From positions 203,378 to 267,377 of the forward strand of contig JAPJBO010000239.1 in the NCBI GenBank assembly GCA_030068145.1: 64,000 nucleotides of DNA. The letters run 5' to 3'. Position 1 is the stretch's first letter, and every line of letters starts with the position of its first letter. The position numbers and the translations under genes were made by a program. The notes under the pieces are model-generated. The model saw nothing but the letters and a program-made list of their open reading frames with translations, was not told where the DNA came from and did no database searches. Positions 11,024-29,825 of this stretch are shown in pieces. This stretch comes from Diplonema papillatum (taxonomy: Eukaryota > Euglenozoa > Diplonemea > Diplonemida > Diplonemidae).

Positions 11024-14000
11024 ATGTACGCGCCGACGCCGCCGGCGCACCCGCGCAAACCGGGAGGGGGTAGCTTCCGGGACACGCCGGCGTTTCTGAT
11101 GGGGCAGAGGGACTGGCAGGGCATGAAGCTGCTGACCGGCGGAACCAAGAGAAGCAAGGTGCTCAAGCGGGCCGTGTCCGAAATCGGGTCGCTGGCCATT
11201 CTGTGCGAAGCGGAGCAGGGCCTCCGCAATTTGGTGGAGTGCAACGCGTCGCGGCGGCGGGCGCAAGTCGAGCTGCGCTTCTTCCACAGCCTCGAGCTCA
11301 TCTTCGAGCACGAAAGCTTCACCGGCAACGAAACGCGCCTCCGCGCCGCCCTCGACGCTGCCGAAGACCACGAGCGGACTAATCTCCTCTCCGACGTTGC
11401 ACAAACGTGCGTCGCGTCGGGCCACATCGCGCCCGCAGACCTTCGTCTGTACTACGCATTGGTCGAACAGCACGCAAGCGGGAGCCATCTCGTTCAAACC
11501 GAAGAGCAATTCCAGCGATCCGGAAGTTTGCATCCGGCGTTTTTGTCCGTGTCCACCGAAGTGTTCCCCGCGGTTGAGTTCGGGAGCCGCGCGTGCGTCG
11601 AAGGCGAGGAGGGAGTGGTGCGGGGGCAGTGGGAAGGCAGGCGGGCGGTGCAGGCGGGGTTTCTGGCCGGCGGGGCGCGCGTCGGAGAGGAGCGGGCGGA
11701 GGACTGGTGCAGGCTGCGGTGTGCGGCGAGGGACAGGCGGGAGGTCGAAGAGGAGGAAGGAGAGGCGCGCGACGAAGTGTGCTCGGACCGCGCCCGCGGC
11801 CTGCTGCAGACGAAGGGCGACGAACGGAACCGGCGCCGAAACCTGCACGTGTTCGACGTGCCCGGCCGGGAGACAGCCCAGCGCTGCGCCCTCCTCGACT
11901 GGGAGTACCGCGAACGCAGACTCCTCGAGCTCCGCCTGGAACAGGTCGCCCGCGCCGCGCTGTGGTTCCACCACACCCACCCGCTCGAGCAGGAAGAAGT
12001 CGGGCAGCGGCTGCACGAGGAGTACCTCGAAGCCCACGGCTTCACCGACCTCAAAATCGCGCACAATCGCGGCGAGGTGGACGTGCTGCAGCACCAGCTC
12101 ACCGTGCTCGAACCCCCGCGAAAAACCCTCGCGGCGGCCGAGGTGAACGCGCGCTTGCTTGCCGAAGGGGCCGAGCAGCGAGAGGCCGGCGCCCTGTGGG
12201 CCGCGCAGGGGCGCCTCGTCGACTTGCGCGAGCGGTTTGCCGACGGCGTCGGGGCTTTGGTGTCGAGGGAAACGGTGCAGAGGGGCGGCGTCCGGATCGC
12301 GGAAGGATCGTCGAGGGAGGTTCTGTTGGAGGAGCGCGGGTTGGAAGGGGCGCTGCTCGCAATCGACGGGCAATTGAGGCGCGAGGAGGCTTCCGAAGTC
12401 GAGCACCGACTACGGTTGGAGGCAAGGCGCATGCGTGGGTTCTGCCGTGCGGTGTACACAGGGTTGCTGCTTCCGTTGTGCGAGGAAAGTGAAAGAGGCG
12501 GCCGACTTGAAGTTGTCAAGGAATGGAGAGAGGATCGCGTCCGTCTAGCTGGAAAAATGCTGCCCTGGTTGACAGAGGCTGCGGTGTCCGGCCGTTCCTT
12601 GGCGGAGCTTCTGGCGTACGAAGAAGAGTCGCGGGAGCAGATTGCGCACGCGGCGTGGGTTCTACTGTCCAACGTCCGCGACGCCGCGGCATCCTTTTTC
12701 GAGCGAAAGCACGCCGAAGCCCTCGAAATGCTCGCCCTCCGCCGACAGAGGCTCGTCGTGGCCCGCGAGTCTTCCGATCGGCTGCTACTGGCAGAAGCTG
12801 CCGACGCTTGCTTCGGCGACGCGCTCGCACGCTTTTCATGGCAAGGCGAATACGTGAGCAGGCGCTCGATCATCCGCTTGGAAACCACCGAGTACGCCGA
12901 CCTGCTCATTTGGGCCCTGCAGTGCGCGGAATCATGGCAGCGGTACGTCATCAAGGCGGAATCGATCCTGGGCACCGTTTACTTCCCCTTATACTGCTTT
13001 GACTCCATGTGTACCGACGCGAGGGGCAACATCGAACTGTGCGAAGAACAGACTCGGTGCTTTGCAGAGAACCGGTTCCAACAGCAAGGCTACGCGATCG
13101 AGAACGAGTGTCTCCTGCAAAAGGCGCTCACCGGAGACGACACCCAAGAGCCTCCGGTAGCAGGCCAACGGCAGGACAACATGCCCGCCACTGAAGCCGA
13201 GCTCCCATTAGAAGAACACCCCGCAGCGGTACCGCAAGAAAGCATGCCGCCCGTCATTGAAGCTAACCTACCGTCTCAGCAGGCAAAAGAGCCTTTGGCA
13301 GAGGGCCAGCACGACAGCCTCCCTATCGCCGCTGATACCGAAGCCACCTTTAACGAAGCGCAACCATTGTCGCTTGTCATACAGTACGCCCGGCATTCAA
13401 GCCGTGAAGATACCAACCCGAGCGAGTACCAGCCTCTGCAGCTCCTTCTATCCCTGCTCGACCAACACAACCGCGAAACCACCGCAAAATCCGAACCTCA
13501 GCCCTTCTTGCCGGAATCAGTCAGTACGTGGCTTCCGCAATCCCTCGCCGACGTGAAAAGCGTCCTCGTCGCATCTGACAACACACCAACACTCGAGCTG
13601 CTCTTTGAGCACGTCAGCGTGCCCTGCGCACCTTCCACGACATCACGGCCGTCGCGGCATTTGTCCGAGGCGTTCGACGTCGAAACTTACCGGACGCTCT
13701 CACTCTCACATTCGGGTGCCCGAGATCGCTGGAGCAGCCGAGCTTCGTCGTCGCTTACGCCTCGTAATTACGTTGAGTTGATGCAACTGCTTGACTTGGC
13801 AGACGCGTCTGAAGTCGAGGCTTTGCAGGAGGTTGTTGATGCTGCGGTTCGGTTCAGGAAAGATTCCGTTGCCTCGTGCTCTTCCACGGATCGTGCGGGT
13901 ATCGCGTGTGCGCGTGTGCTCCAGCGTGTCTGCCGTGGTGGGGCGCTGCGCCTCGCATTGGCACAGCGGAGAGACCAACAACGCAACGACACAACGCTGC

Positions 14001-14125
14001 AGCCGTTCGATGCGCGCTCTATCACTCGCAGGGAAGCCACCGCGCGCCAGGCCATCACCATCTTCATGGAACAAGTCATGGTCAACACCATCTCCAACTT
14101 CTGGAACACCCACCCACAGGTCTAG
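11024..14125 (+). CDS. Large charged, probably coiled-coil protein of unknown function
   Basis: An uninterrupted frame of 1033 residues from the first ATG to TAG. Residues of about 60-640 are rich in Arg, Glu, Leu and Ala with heptad-like spacing (RRAQVELRFF, YRERRLLELRLEQVARAAL and similar), so a largely helical protein is likely. The segment of about 690-860 is Pro/Glu/Gln-rich and probably disordered. A short helical C-terminal part ends FWNTHPQV. No transmembrane segment or catalytic motif is visible. Codons are GC-rich in the third position, as expected for a real gene here. The antisense 505-codon frame over the first half is Pro/Arg-rich and looks like a shadow. No family recognised; a cytoskeletal or scaffold role would be a guess. 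Confidence 0.65.
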   Translation: MYAPTPPAHPRKPGGGSFRDTPAFLMGQRDWQGMKLLTGGTKRSKVLKRAVSEIGSLAILCEAEQGLRNLVECNASRRRAQVELRFFHSLELIFEHESFTGNETRLRAALDAAEDHERTNLLSDVAQTCVASGHIAPADLRLYYALVEQHASGSHLVQTEEQFQRSGSLHPAFLSVSTEVFPAVEFGSRACVEGEEGVVRGQWEGRRAVQAGFLAGGARVGEERAEDWCRLRCAARDRREVEEEEGEARDEVCSDRARGLLQTKGDERNRRRNLHVFDVPGRETAQRCALLDWEYRERRLLELRLEQVARAALWFHHTHPLEQEEVGQRLHEEYLEAHGFTDLKIAHNRGEVDVLQHQLTVLEPPRKTLAAAEVNARLLAEGAEQREAGALWAAQGRLVDLRERFADGVGALVSRETVQRGGVRIAEGSSREVLLEERGLEGALLAIDGQLRREEASEVEHRLRLEARRMRGFCRAVYTGLLLPLCEESERGGRLEVVKEWREDRVRLAGKMLPWLTEAAVSGRSLAELLAYEEESREQIAHAAWVLLSNVRDAAASFFERKHAEALEMLALRRQRLVVARESSDRLLLAEAADACFGDALARFSWQGEYVSRRSIIRLETTEYADLLIWALQCAESWQRYVIKAESILGTVYFPLYCFDSMCTDARGNIELCEEQTRCFAENRFQQQGYAIENECLLQKALTGDDTQEPPVAGQRQDNMPATEAELPLEEHPAAVPQESMPPVIEANLPSQQAKEPLAEGQHDSLPIAADTEATFNEAQPLSLVIQYARHSSREDTNPSEYQPLQLLLSLLDQHNRETTAKSEPQPFLPESVSTWLPQSLADVKSVLVASDNTPTLELLFEHVSVPCAPSTTSRPSRHLSEAFDVETYRTLSLSHSGARDRWSSRASSSLTPRNYVELMQLLDLADASEVEALQEVVDAAVRFRKDSVASCSSTDRAGIACARVLQRVCRGGALRLALAQRRDQQRNDTTLQPFDARSITRREATARQAITIFMEQVMVNTISNFWNTHPQV

Positions 14126-14980
14126 CAGAACAGCTTCAACAGATGCTTCGCTACCTGTCGTCCAATCTGTCGGGTAGGCAGGCCCACCGTAGATGCGGTA
14201 ACAAAAGAGAGAGGGCACCGAGCGTACAGCTGAACGTGATACACAAGCGAAGTCTCACTCTAACAAAGCGAGCAGAGAACACTGTGACCGTCTGCAAGTA
14301 CGCCGAGGGTTTTTGCATTCTAGCTCCAATCACTGTGGTTGAAGAAGAAATCTGCCCGATCCTTAGCCACTCTTCAGCGTCTGATACAAGCACCAACGGC
14401 TGCACACGAGGGACTCAATAATATCAGTGACAGGAGACGGCGTTTGTGCCGTATCTCCACCTTTGACCTCATCGCGCTTTGCTTCATTTTTCGCTGCCCT
14501 CCTGACACCCAGGCCGACAGCCTTGGAGGAGGATACACTTTTTTACACGCTCGTCTTCAGCTTCCGTTTTGCTTCCGTGTGGGTTTGTTCGTTTCTTCGC
14601 AGTGCCCGATGCTTCCGCTTTGGCGCAATGGCGTGACCAATGAAAGGCCCTTCTCCTTCTCAGAAGCGTTTGCCCGACACTATGTCTCAGTATTCGTTTC
14701 TTCGTGTTTAGCTTATTGCTTGTTCAAACTAGTTCAACTTATATCGACGTCCCGTAGCACCTGCCGTACCCACAGCTTCACAAATGGAACCCGGAGCATC
14801 CACCGAAGTGCCGCCTCGTACGCGTCAGAACTAGGGCGACATTGCTCTAGTTGCCTCCGCGGGCTTGTGCTATTAGGCCAAGTTATTCTAGTTCGACGAG
14901 ACGTTCCGCGCAACTTAGGCTATGGACACTGCGCACAGTCTAATCAGCTTCGAAGCTGTTCTCACACCAGTACTGCATAA
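14126..14980. other. Spacer between two long genes
   Basis: No supported gene. It should hold the 3' end of the helical gene and the promoter and leader of the poly-Asn gene. An upstream exon of the latter cannot be excluded. Confidence 0.4.
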
Positions 14981-21990
<7,010 letters not shown>

Positions 21991-24900
21991 AACAGACTCC
22001 CGGAGCAGCCGCGCTGCGCGTCTTTCGTGCTCATCAAAAGCATGTCGTACCATGCGTTCAATGTATTGCAGGCTAAAAAGACGTGCGTTGATCAGAGTTC
22101 CTTGCCTGAAATTGACACACGGTAAATAAAAATAGGAAATCGATCAACCGGCACTCGAGAGGGTCTAGTCGAATGTCAGACGGTTAGTTGCCGAGCCACC
22201 ATGCCATCCCGGGGGTGCTCCAGAGTTCCCGATCGCAGAACAACCATGTACACAAAATAGACGGTGCAAGGGAGCGACGCAAAAGTTTCAAAGCAAACTA
22301 CGCACTTCTTCCAATTGTATATTCGTACACAACACGGGAAACCGACCTGCGTGCGATTTGTCTGCGCAGGTGGAAACACGTTAGCGCAACTTTCCCAAAC
22401 CCCTTCGGCGGTCTTCGAGAGAGAGCGAGGTTGCTTGCCAGTCATTTCTTTCCTCCCACTACTCTCAGAAAGGTAGACTAAACCAAGGCCTCTGGGAAGT
22501 GAGAGGTTCTATTGATGCAACGAAGCGGGGAATGGATCGATTGCATCGCTGGCCTGGGTCGCCTCGCTCGCGGTGTGTCGGGCACTCGATAGCCTGGTGC
22601 TTGACACGAACCGAAAGCTGTAGTCAGCAGCAGCAATTCGATGTAGTTCGAAAATTGGTGGACCAAATGCTGAGAGGGTTCGGCATGCAAGCACACCGTA
22701 AGATTGGCATCTGTTTTGCGCCGAAGCTCACAGCGACGTCCAGCAAGCAAGCCAAACTTTAAGACTTGACGGGAGAGAAAAAAGTCTGCAGAAGCAGAAA
22801 GAACCCTTGCCAAGACAACGCAAGGCGTCGTTTTCGGCACCAGAACTGGAGCTGACGAGTACGTTTTTTATTGCTCTCGTGAACCAGCTTTGTATTCCTT
22901 GAAGGTGCAGTGGGATTGTGTGCCGATTTTTGTGTCGAGGAACCTAGTCCCGACATGGCATTGCACTACCCTCTTAAATGACAGAGGCCTGAAAACATGG
23001 GACTGGCAGGCGTAACACACACTTGCTAGCGAACACCTCAAACCTCCTCCTAAAGCGTACTCAACCATCGGCAGTGTATTTATCCGTTCGGATCCGATGC
23101 CCGGGATATGATATTTGTTTCCACAGTCAAGTTTGACGAAATCAGTTGAAAACGCCACAGTCGTGAAACCTACACCATCTTCGTCTCGGCTCTCCCACGA
23201 ACTGCGACTGGGAAGAAAAACTCCGACATGGGGCTCTGAAGGTTTCGGGACCGTCGCGACTTTTGTGTTGAAGAGCGAAAGAAACTGCCTCCACTGCCGG
23301 TTCACTGACTTTTCTGCAACCCACTCTAGGGCTACTTTTCTGCGCTGCAGGCTCAGTTCCCTGCACTAGAGGGATGCAGAGTCAGCGGACCGGCAGTAAA
23401 TCAATCTTCTTACCTCAAAGATCGTCGTTTTGTTGCAGTCGGGTTTCCAGATTGCCACTCGAGTCCTACGGGCTTTCGTGGCAATCTGAAAACCCCGTGT
23501 GCAGCATAACGACTTTCTCTCAGCGATTAAATAGGTACTTCTATCATCACAAGGTGTCTGCATCAAAAGGGATTCACCTGAGTGTAGATCCACACCAATT
23601 CGGTATCCCGCTTGTCCCGAGAGAGTCGACACTTTTGTAGAGTGTGAGAAGGCCCTTCCACAACTGCATCAACCTCAACCTGCCTGCTAAAAAAGAAAGA
23701 ACTTCGGGCACAGGCAGGTAGGCTTCGGCTCAAGCCACACCACGCTTGTGCGACCCGATATGCGTCGTGCAGAATGAGAAGCGTTGCTCTTGCAGCGCTA
23801 GCATCGTTGTTGTTGATAGGAGGAACGAACCCCGAACTTATAGATCCCATCATGCTTGGCGCTGCCCTCTGCTCGTATTGTTTTAATTAATCCAAGAAAG
23901 ATAAAGACACAGAAGAAGCATGCCGCAACCCCGTTGGCACTGCTTGTACTATACACAAGCCAAGTTTGTGAAAGGGCCTCCGGCCCTGGTTGCTGGAAAA
24001 AGACTTATGTCCATCTGCATCCTTGCACCCGGAAAAGGAAGTGTGGCTAAGAAGCCAAACTCAGAGCATCGTGTTTACGCTACGGCAAACCTTGTGCCGC
24101 ACAGATGTAGTTCCGTGTACATGGTTATCTGCTAGCTAGCCATTCCAGAAATAGCATCGTGAGAAGACACAGATAGCAGGACTTGAAAATAATATCGGCA
24201 GTGAAATCATCCCTAGCCTCTTCACACATGAGCAATTCTTGCGCTCTTCTGTGTCTCCCGCTGCAGAAATAGCTTTAGCGTGGCGACCCACGATTGCCAC
24301 CCATCATACGGCGTTGGTCTGATCTTTTCAGACTGAGTAGCCAGACACGATGCATTTCGTATCAGCTTCTGCACACATCCCATTCCTTTGGGCTGAATAA
24401 TGGCCAGCCTGCGACTCGAATTGTTCTTATCTACAACACTGGTCGCAACTCCCGGCACCACTTCCACAACGCGCACCAAGCAACAGATTCCGCACGCTCC
24501 GTCTAACCATCTATCTACGTCTTCCACCCCGTGTCTATGTCCTCGTCTTTCTTCTCATCTCAGGTTCTTTTGCTTCACAGCTTTTCGCGTGCTTTGCTCC
24601 TCCAATAATATTTCCATTCTTCTCACTTCTTTCCGGCAGAAACACGCATGCCTGTCCTCTTTTACTTTTGTGCTTCCAAACTACCGGGTCTGCCGAATCG
24701 GGTTGCCGTGGTAAATGCGCCAATTGACAAGCCGGTGTTCGGCGGTGAACAAAGCTCATTGCGGTTGACTATGGCCTGATGTGTAGAACCCGGCAACAAC
24801 GACTCTTGTGGTTGCTTTCGTGCAACAACAGTCTTGAATGGTAACAACGAGCATGCTGTTATTCTCAAACACAAGACGTGTCGGAGATCTCTATTGCCAA

Positions 24901-25085
24901 GAAGACTGACTTGGCATGGCAATGGCCGAAATTCAAGCTCGCACCGCTCAGGCCACCGTCTTGGGACTCACCCGATGTCAGCCGGACAGGAGTGAGAGAT
25001 ACGGCCACGACCACCTCGATACATTGAAAAGGTAGCGGGGGAAAAGGGCGGGCGACTCTTGTAAAAAGCAACAAAGCGCCAGAAC
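21991..25085. other. Intergenic region before the kinase-like gene
   Basis: Only short unrelated frames with no recognisable domains or consistent splice structure. The stretch 24878-24895 shares the word ACGTGTCGGAGATCTC with 9085-9100, too short to define a repeat. Confidence 0.4.
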
Positions 25086-26921
25086 ATGACCGCCGTCGTG
25101 TGCAAGGGCGCTTCGAACATGCTCTTTTCCCGCATCGGGTACTCGGCGCCGGCGATGTGCCCGCCCGCCGCAGAAAACACCGAGGCGGCGGTGTCCTCAA
25201 GCGAAGGCAGCAGAAATCCCGCATGCGAGCTCTCGGCAGTGGAGACCCTCCCCAAGCCGTTCCTCGGCACCGCTTGCGACAAGAAAGTGCATGTGTTTGT
25301 AAAGCGGACGAGGCAGTACCACGAGGACACATCGTCCAGCTCTGAGAACGATGACACCGAGGCAAAAGTGCCAAATGCAGGGTCTCCTCGAGGATGTGTG
25401 CCGGGCAGTCCAGGCCGTGCGGTGCAACGAGGATACCGGGACATAAAAAATGAATTCGATGCTGAAACGTACAACGGAGACCTGAACCTGGTCGCACACC
25501 TTCAGCCTTGGGTGATTCGGTTCCTGCAAAGCGAAAGATACGGCAAAGGAGGCATTCACGCCGTCAGTTCGACGGTGATCGTTGCCGAGGACTTCGTCGT
25601 GAAAGCCACAACGAAGGTCGAGGCCAAACGCATGAGCCAGGTCCAGAAAGTTTGCGACAGCGAGACCGTGCCGCAACTGTATTCCTCCCTCCCCGCAAAG
25701 GAGGCCTTCCTCCCATCGAAAGTGCCCGCCAACACGAACACCGTCGTCATCTACTACAAGCGAAAAGGCGTCGTGGCTTCTGACCTGGTCACCCACCTCA
25801 CCCGGCGGTACATAGCAAATCCAGAGGACGACACACCTCTGTCGTGCATTAGCGCTGTGGTAGACAAGGCCGTGGTGGCGGCGAAGACGCTGTTCTCACT
25901 GGGAATTGTGCACCAGGACTTGTGGCTCGGCAACATTGTGCTGTCGTCGCTGTCTGGCGAAGCCGAGCAGGGCTCGGGGTCTGTCCAGGAGTACCAGGCG
26001 AGCGTCTTGTCCTTTCTCGACGTCGGCGACTGCTGCATGGCAGGGCACGCAAGCTTTTTGGGGTCCGTCGGCGGTCTGTGCGTTTCGACACTCTGCATGC
26101 TGCTCGGCATAGTCGCGTTCGACACCCCTCAAAACTTCACACCCGAATACCTGTGGAAGGACAGACCGCTCCCCTGGTGGATCCACACGCACTGGACACC
26201 CCCCAGCCAGTTGTGCGACTCCCAAAAGGCATTGTTCACTAGAGAGCTTTGCCGCACTCTTCTCTTCACGCTGCCGGTGATCAACGAGTGGCCTGTCATC
26301 AAGATTGGGCTGGTGACACATCTCGAGCGTTTTGTTGGCATCCGGCATCCAATGGTGCTGGACTTCCGCAAGACAGCGCTTGCGGGAACGAAGTATGTGA
26401 CTCTCAGTGTAAAGAGAGCAGCACTCGCGAGTGGCATGATGACCCAGCAGATGCTGAAGGATTGTCTAACAGAGGTGAGAGGAGCGGGCTTGTGGACTGT
26501 ATTGAGACAAGAGCTTGGCCGCCCCGTTGCTGATGAAATAAGATCTTGCGTCGCGCGGAAGTTGAACCCAGCGCCAAACGACTTCGGCTCGCCTTGTCCC
26601 ATCATCGACGCTCCAGCGACACCTCCGACGAGGCTGTGCACGGGGCTGTTGCCTTCCTCGCTCACTGCCCACCAAATTGCGGCACATACTCGGAACGACC
26701 ATCCTTACGGTCAAATCAACCTGGCATCACAGGTGCCGCCCACCCCGTGTGACACCGTCAGAGGCATCTCTATCGACCACGACCTGATCTCAAATTTCAT
26801 CACCATCGAGCACATGATGCTGTGCGGTGAGCTGTCCGAAGATATTACTGTTCTCTTGTCACGGTGGAGCATGTCTTACGGGTTCGATTTCAAGTCACCC
26901 GACGAGCTGACTGACATCTAG
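25086..26921 (+). CDS. Divergent protein-kinase-fold protein
   Basis: An intronless frame of 611 residues. Kinase-fold signatures appear in order. A candidate ATP-binding lysine is K173 in DFVVKATT. A catalytic loop, GIVHQDLWLGNIVL, has H276-Q277-D278 in place of HRD, with the expected asparagine five residues after the Asp. LDVGD with D312 stands at the DFG position. Residues 1-120 look disordered (Ser, Glu and Pro rich). The spacing and WLGN loop recall atypical or aminoglycoside-phosphotransferase-like kinases rather than canonical Ser/Thr kinases, and no glycine-rich loop is obvious. The C-terminal 230 residues match nothing I know. Since Lys, Asp, Asn and Asp are all present, activity is possible; substrate unknown. 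Confidence 0.72.
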   Translation: MTAVVCKGASNMLFSRIGYSAPAMCPPAAENTEAAVSSSEGSRNPACELSAVETLPKPFLGTACDKKVHVFVKRTRQYHEDTSSSSENDDTEAKVPNAGSPRGCVPGSPGRAVQRGYRDIKNEFDAETYNGDLNLVAHLQPWVIRFLQSERYGKGGIHAVSSTVIVAEDFVVKATTKVEAKRMSQVQKVCDSETVPQLYSSLPAKEAFLPSKVPANTNTVVIYYKRKGVVASDLVTHLTRRYIANPEDDTPLSCISAVVDKAVVAAKTLFSLGIVHQDLWLGNIVLSSLSGEAEQGSGSVQEYQASVLSFLDVGDCCMAGHASFLGSVGGLCVSTLCMLLGIVAFDTPQNFTPEYLWKDRPLPWWIHTHWTPPSQLCDSQKALFTRELCRTLLFTLPVINEWPVIKIGLVTHLERFVGIRHPMVLDFRKTALAGTKYVTLSVKRAALASGMMTQQMLKDCLTEVRGAGLWTVLRQELGRPVADEIRSCVARKLNPAPNDFGSPCPIIDAPATPPTRLCTGLLPSSLTAHQIAAHTRNDHPYGQINLASQVPPTPCDTVRGISIDHDLISNFITIEHMMLCGELSEDITVLLSRWSMSYGFDFKSPDELTDI

Positions 26922-28924
26922 TGTCACCAGCTATGTTCGTTGCAACCTGCTGGTCAAGCACAAACTACATGTTGGAGGCGACCTGTACACTTTCAACACG
27001 TCCGTGTGTGCCCCATATGAGCTCAGATAGATTGGAGAAATCAATCTACCTGTATCCCTCTGTTCCCAGACACACTACGGAATGCAGACAGTTGTATCCT
27101 TCTCTTCGTAGTCTCCAACAACAGACGCCCACTGGGGTCAACTTTGTGCCAAAAGTCTGGACCATTCGAAGTCCGCTGTTCCACTCTAGAACGCCTTCAT
27201 TTTCCGCCTTACTCTAGCTGCGGAAAACGACGATGTTCTTTGCTCCCCTGACGTTCTCATGTCACGTGCACGTCTTGACGCAGCTGCACACTGCAGAGGA
27301 CAATCTCAAACGCTCAACTGACGAAGTTCCTTTCCCCCGAAGACGGGGAAAAAGGAGGTTCCGTGTTTCAATTTTATGGTACCGTTTATGGTAAGGTTTC
27401 TTACGTTTCCCACTGCTCTTTCACAGCTATCTGATCGAGCCTTTGACTTCCTCGCCTACCTCTCAGTTGCAAGCGAGCCACGTTTGGGCGGATCACTTTT
27501 CATCGGCGCACCTCGAACTCACCTTCCCCCTCAGCCGCATTCAATGGCTGAAAACCGACGGCAGCACCTGTTGATTGCGAACACGCAGATTATCCCATCT
27601 TCAGGCTGCTCGGAAAAGATGCCAGCTCCTGCACCGTTATCAGGAACAGCGGAAGTGGCAGTGGGGGGTGGGGTGTTTTCCCGTCGACTCGACAAACAAC
27701 ATGCCAACAACCCAAGTCCCATGCACGTCCGTTTCAGCTCGCATCACTGGTCTTTCCGTACCGGAGAAGGAACAGGTTAGTTGCAGCAGCACGTGGCCGC
27801 TATACTTGGCAACCCACTCTCTCTCTCTCTCTCACACACACACAGAGAAGACACCGAGTTTCAGGGATTTATACGCTATGATGAGCAGTGGTGCCCAAAG
27901 CACTTCTACAAGAAGAAAAATAAAACGAAAAATAAAAAAGGCCGCACCGGGTCCAGGAACGTGACGGTCAACTGCATAGCTTGCAAAGCTTGAGTCGAAG
28001 GCAACACAGTGCTGCAACCCTGTCCGCTCTGCCCTGTGACTGACCGTCTCGACGAGCTTGAGTTCAGCGCGAGCACCAAGCCCCAAGGTGCGCTTTGATG
28101 CTTTAGTTACGTAAAGCTTGGCTTCCGTGTAGGCTTTCCCCGGTACACTCGTGCTCGCATTAAGAGAAGGTGTCGCTGCTCACCTTGCACATCCGTCTAA
28201 GCGAGTTTGCGGGTTTCCGGGTCCTGTGGTGGTCTCGGCCAGATCCAGCTGCTGCCAGCAGTTCTACAAAAGAATACAACTCCGGTTCAGGTCGTGTTGT
28301 ACCTTCGTGGGCAGGCTTACAGGGCCAGCAGCTCGCCTGGTGGCCACAGATGTCGTACATTTTCAAGGCAACAAATTTTGACGTGGACTTAGGCGTTTTG
28401 CCCAAAAAGAAAATTTGAACAGTAACCACCTGTTTGGCACCCGAACACAAGCGAAGCTTTGAAGGCCGTATACAACCCTGTCCGAGAATAGGAAAAGATT
28501 GAAAGACAACGGACTGAAGGAAACACAAAAACTTTCACTCTAAAAAAAAACAAATGAACGAAAACATCGATCGCATCACGCTGTTGTGGTCAGTAGAGTT
28601 ACTAGAGTCCCGAAAAAGTTGAAAGAAAACTGAAAAGTGTTGATCGCGAACAAATCGGATCGAACTACTCAATCTGGGCGGTGCACTCTGCGGCGCAAGA
28701 GTCTACCTAAGATAGATAGACAAAGGAGTTCGGGGCTTGGGGCCGTTCCGAATGCGGACTCCTTACCCCGCGTTTTGCTGCTGAGGTGGTGTCGCTTGAC
28801 ACCCGTTTAGCTCGCCTCTGCACGCAGAACTCAGGACTCTGCACCGTCAAAAAAGAGGAAACAAAAGTCAGAAAATTTCTGGGGAAAAAAGTTTCCGGAT
28901 TTCTGTTTTGCCACTGTGAAGGCT
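26922..28924. other. Intergenic region with one dispersed repeat
   Basis: No supported gene. It contains a (CT)n-(CA)n microsatellite near 27820-27845 and R1 copy 2 at 27909-28146. Confidence 0.5.
27909..28146 (+). repeat. Dispersed repeat family R1, copy 2
   Basis: Closely related to 1832-2124: the same AAAAAAGGCCGC start, GTCCAGGAACGTGACGGTCA, GCTTGCAAAGCTTGAGTCG, CTGACCGTCTCGACGAGCTT and AAGCCCCAAGGTGCG blocks, and the same GGCTTTCCCCGGTAC end. It lacks about 50 bases present in copy 1. Confidence 0.75.
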
Positions 28925-29229
28925 GGAAATTTTCTCGTGGAAACTACTGGCGGAAATTTCTTTCGTGGGAAGGGAAACTGGTGGTGGAAATTTTTCTCAC
29001 GACAGGAAACTGATGGAAATTACTCGAGGCGAAAGCTACTGGCGGAAATTTCTCTCGTGGCGGAAACCTGATGGAAATGTGTTCTCATGGAAACTGCTGG
29101 CGGAAATTTCTTTTGTGGAATACTGTTGGGGGAAATTTTTTCGTGGCAGAAACCTGATGGAAATTTTCTCGTGGAAACTACTGGTGGAAATATCTTTGTG
29201 GAATACTGTTGGTGGAAATTTTCTCATGG
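28925..29229. repeat. Degenerate GGAAATTTTCTCGTGG array
   Basis: About ten variants of CTGGTGGAAATTTTCTCGTGG with AAACTACTGG or CAGAAACCTGATGG linkers. The same sequence resumes in the same orientation at 32404-32440, so the 29238-32402 element appears to have inserted into this array. Confidence 0.85.
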
Positions 29230-29237
29230 CAGAAAAC

Positions 29238-29414
29238 GGGTGATTCCCCATTATGCTATTAAAGTTTGCTAATTTCCCCATTATGCTATTAAAGTGGTGC
29301 TAATTTCCCCATTATGCTATTAAAGCTGCTAATTTCCCCATTATGCTATTAAAGCGGTGCTAATTTCCCCATTATGCTATTAAAGTTTGCTAATTTCCCC
29401 ATTATGCCATTAAA
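29238..29414 (+). repeat. Left inverted end array of the foldback-like element
   Basis: Six tandem units of about 30 bp, each with CCCCATTATGCTATTAAAG. The last unit is slightly changed (GCCATTAAAAC). Confidence 0.9.
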
Positions 29415-29613
29415 ACATTTTTTTGGGTTTTGGCGGGTTTCCACCGGTTTTCCACAGTTTCCCGCGGCCTCTACCACGAACATGTCCAACCTTTTCGGGA
29501 ATGGCTTCCCGCAAACCAGGGGTGCCCGGGGTTCCGGGGGTATTTTGGGTTTTAGGCGATGCGGGTCCCGGGGTTTTTCCCGGTTTCGCCAGTGCAAAAT
29601 GGGCGCTGCAAGA

Positions 29614-29825
29614 CTCCAAGGGGGGGGGTGTACAAGCCCCCGCGGTGGTAATTCGGGCTAATTTGGGCCTGATTTTGTGTCTGCTGGACGCCAAGGCTCC
29701 AAGGGGGGGGGGGTGTACAAGCCCCCGCGGTGGTAATTCGGGCTAATTTGGGCCTGATTTTGTGTCTGCTGGACGCCAAGGCTCCAAGGGGGGGGGGGGT
29801 GTACAAGCCCCCGCCAAGGTTCCAA
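29614..29825. repeat. 84-bp tandem repeat, about 2.5 copies
   Basis: Units start TCCAAGGGGGGGG, continue TGTACAAGCCCCCGCGGTGG and end CTGCTGGACGCCAAGGC. The third copy is cut short. The G run lengthens slightly from copy to copy. Confidence 0.85.

Noticed and set aside
10889-12406. 505-codon frame on the minus strand
   Set aside because: Antisense to the better plus-strand gene, Pro/Arg-rich, typical shadow of GC-rich codons.
29238-29414. Possible CRISPR array (about 30-bp direct repeats)
   Set aside because: Units are contiguous with no unique spacers, occur inverted at 32.2 kb, and the DNA is eukaryotic.
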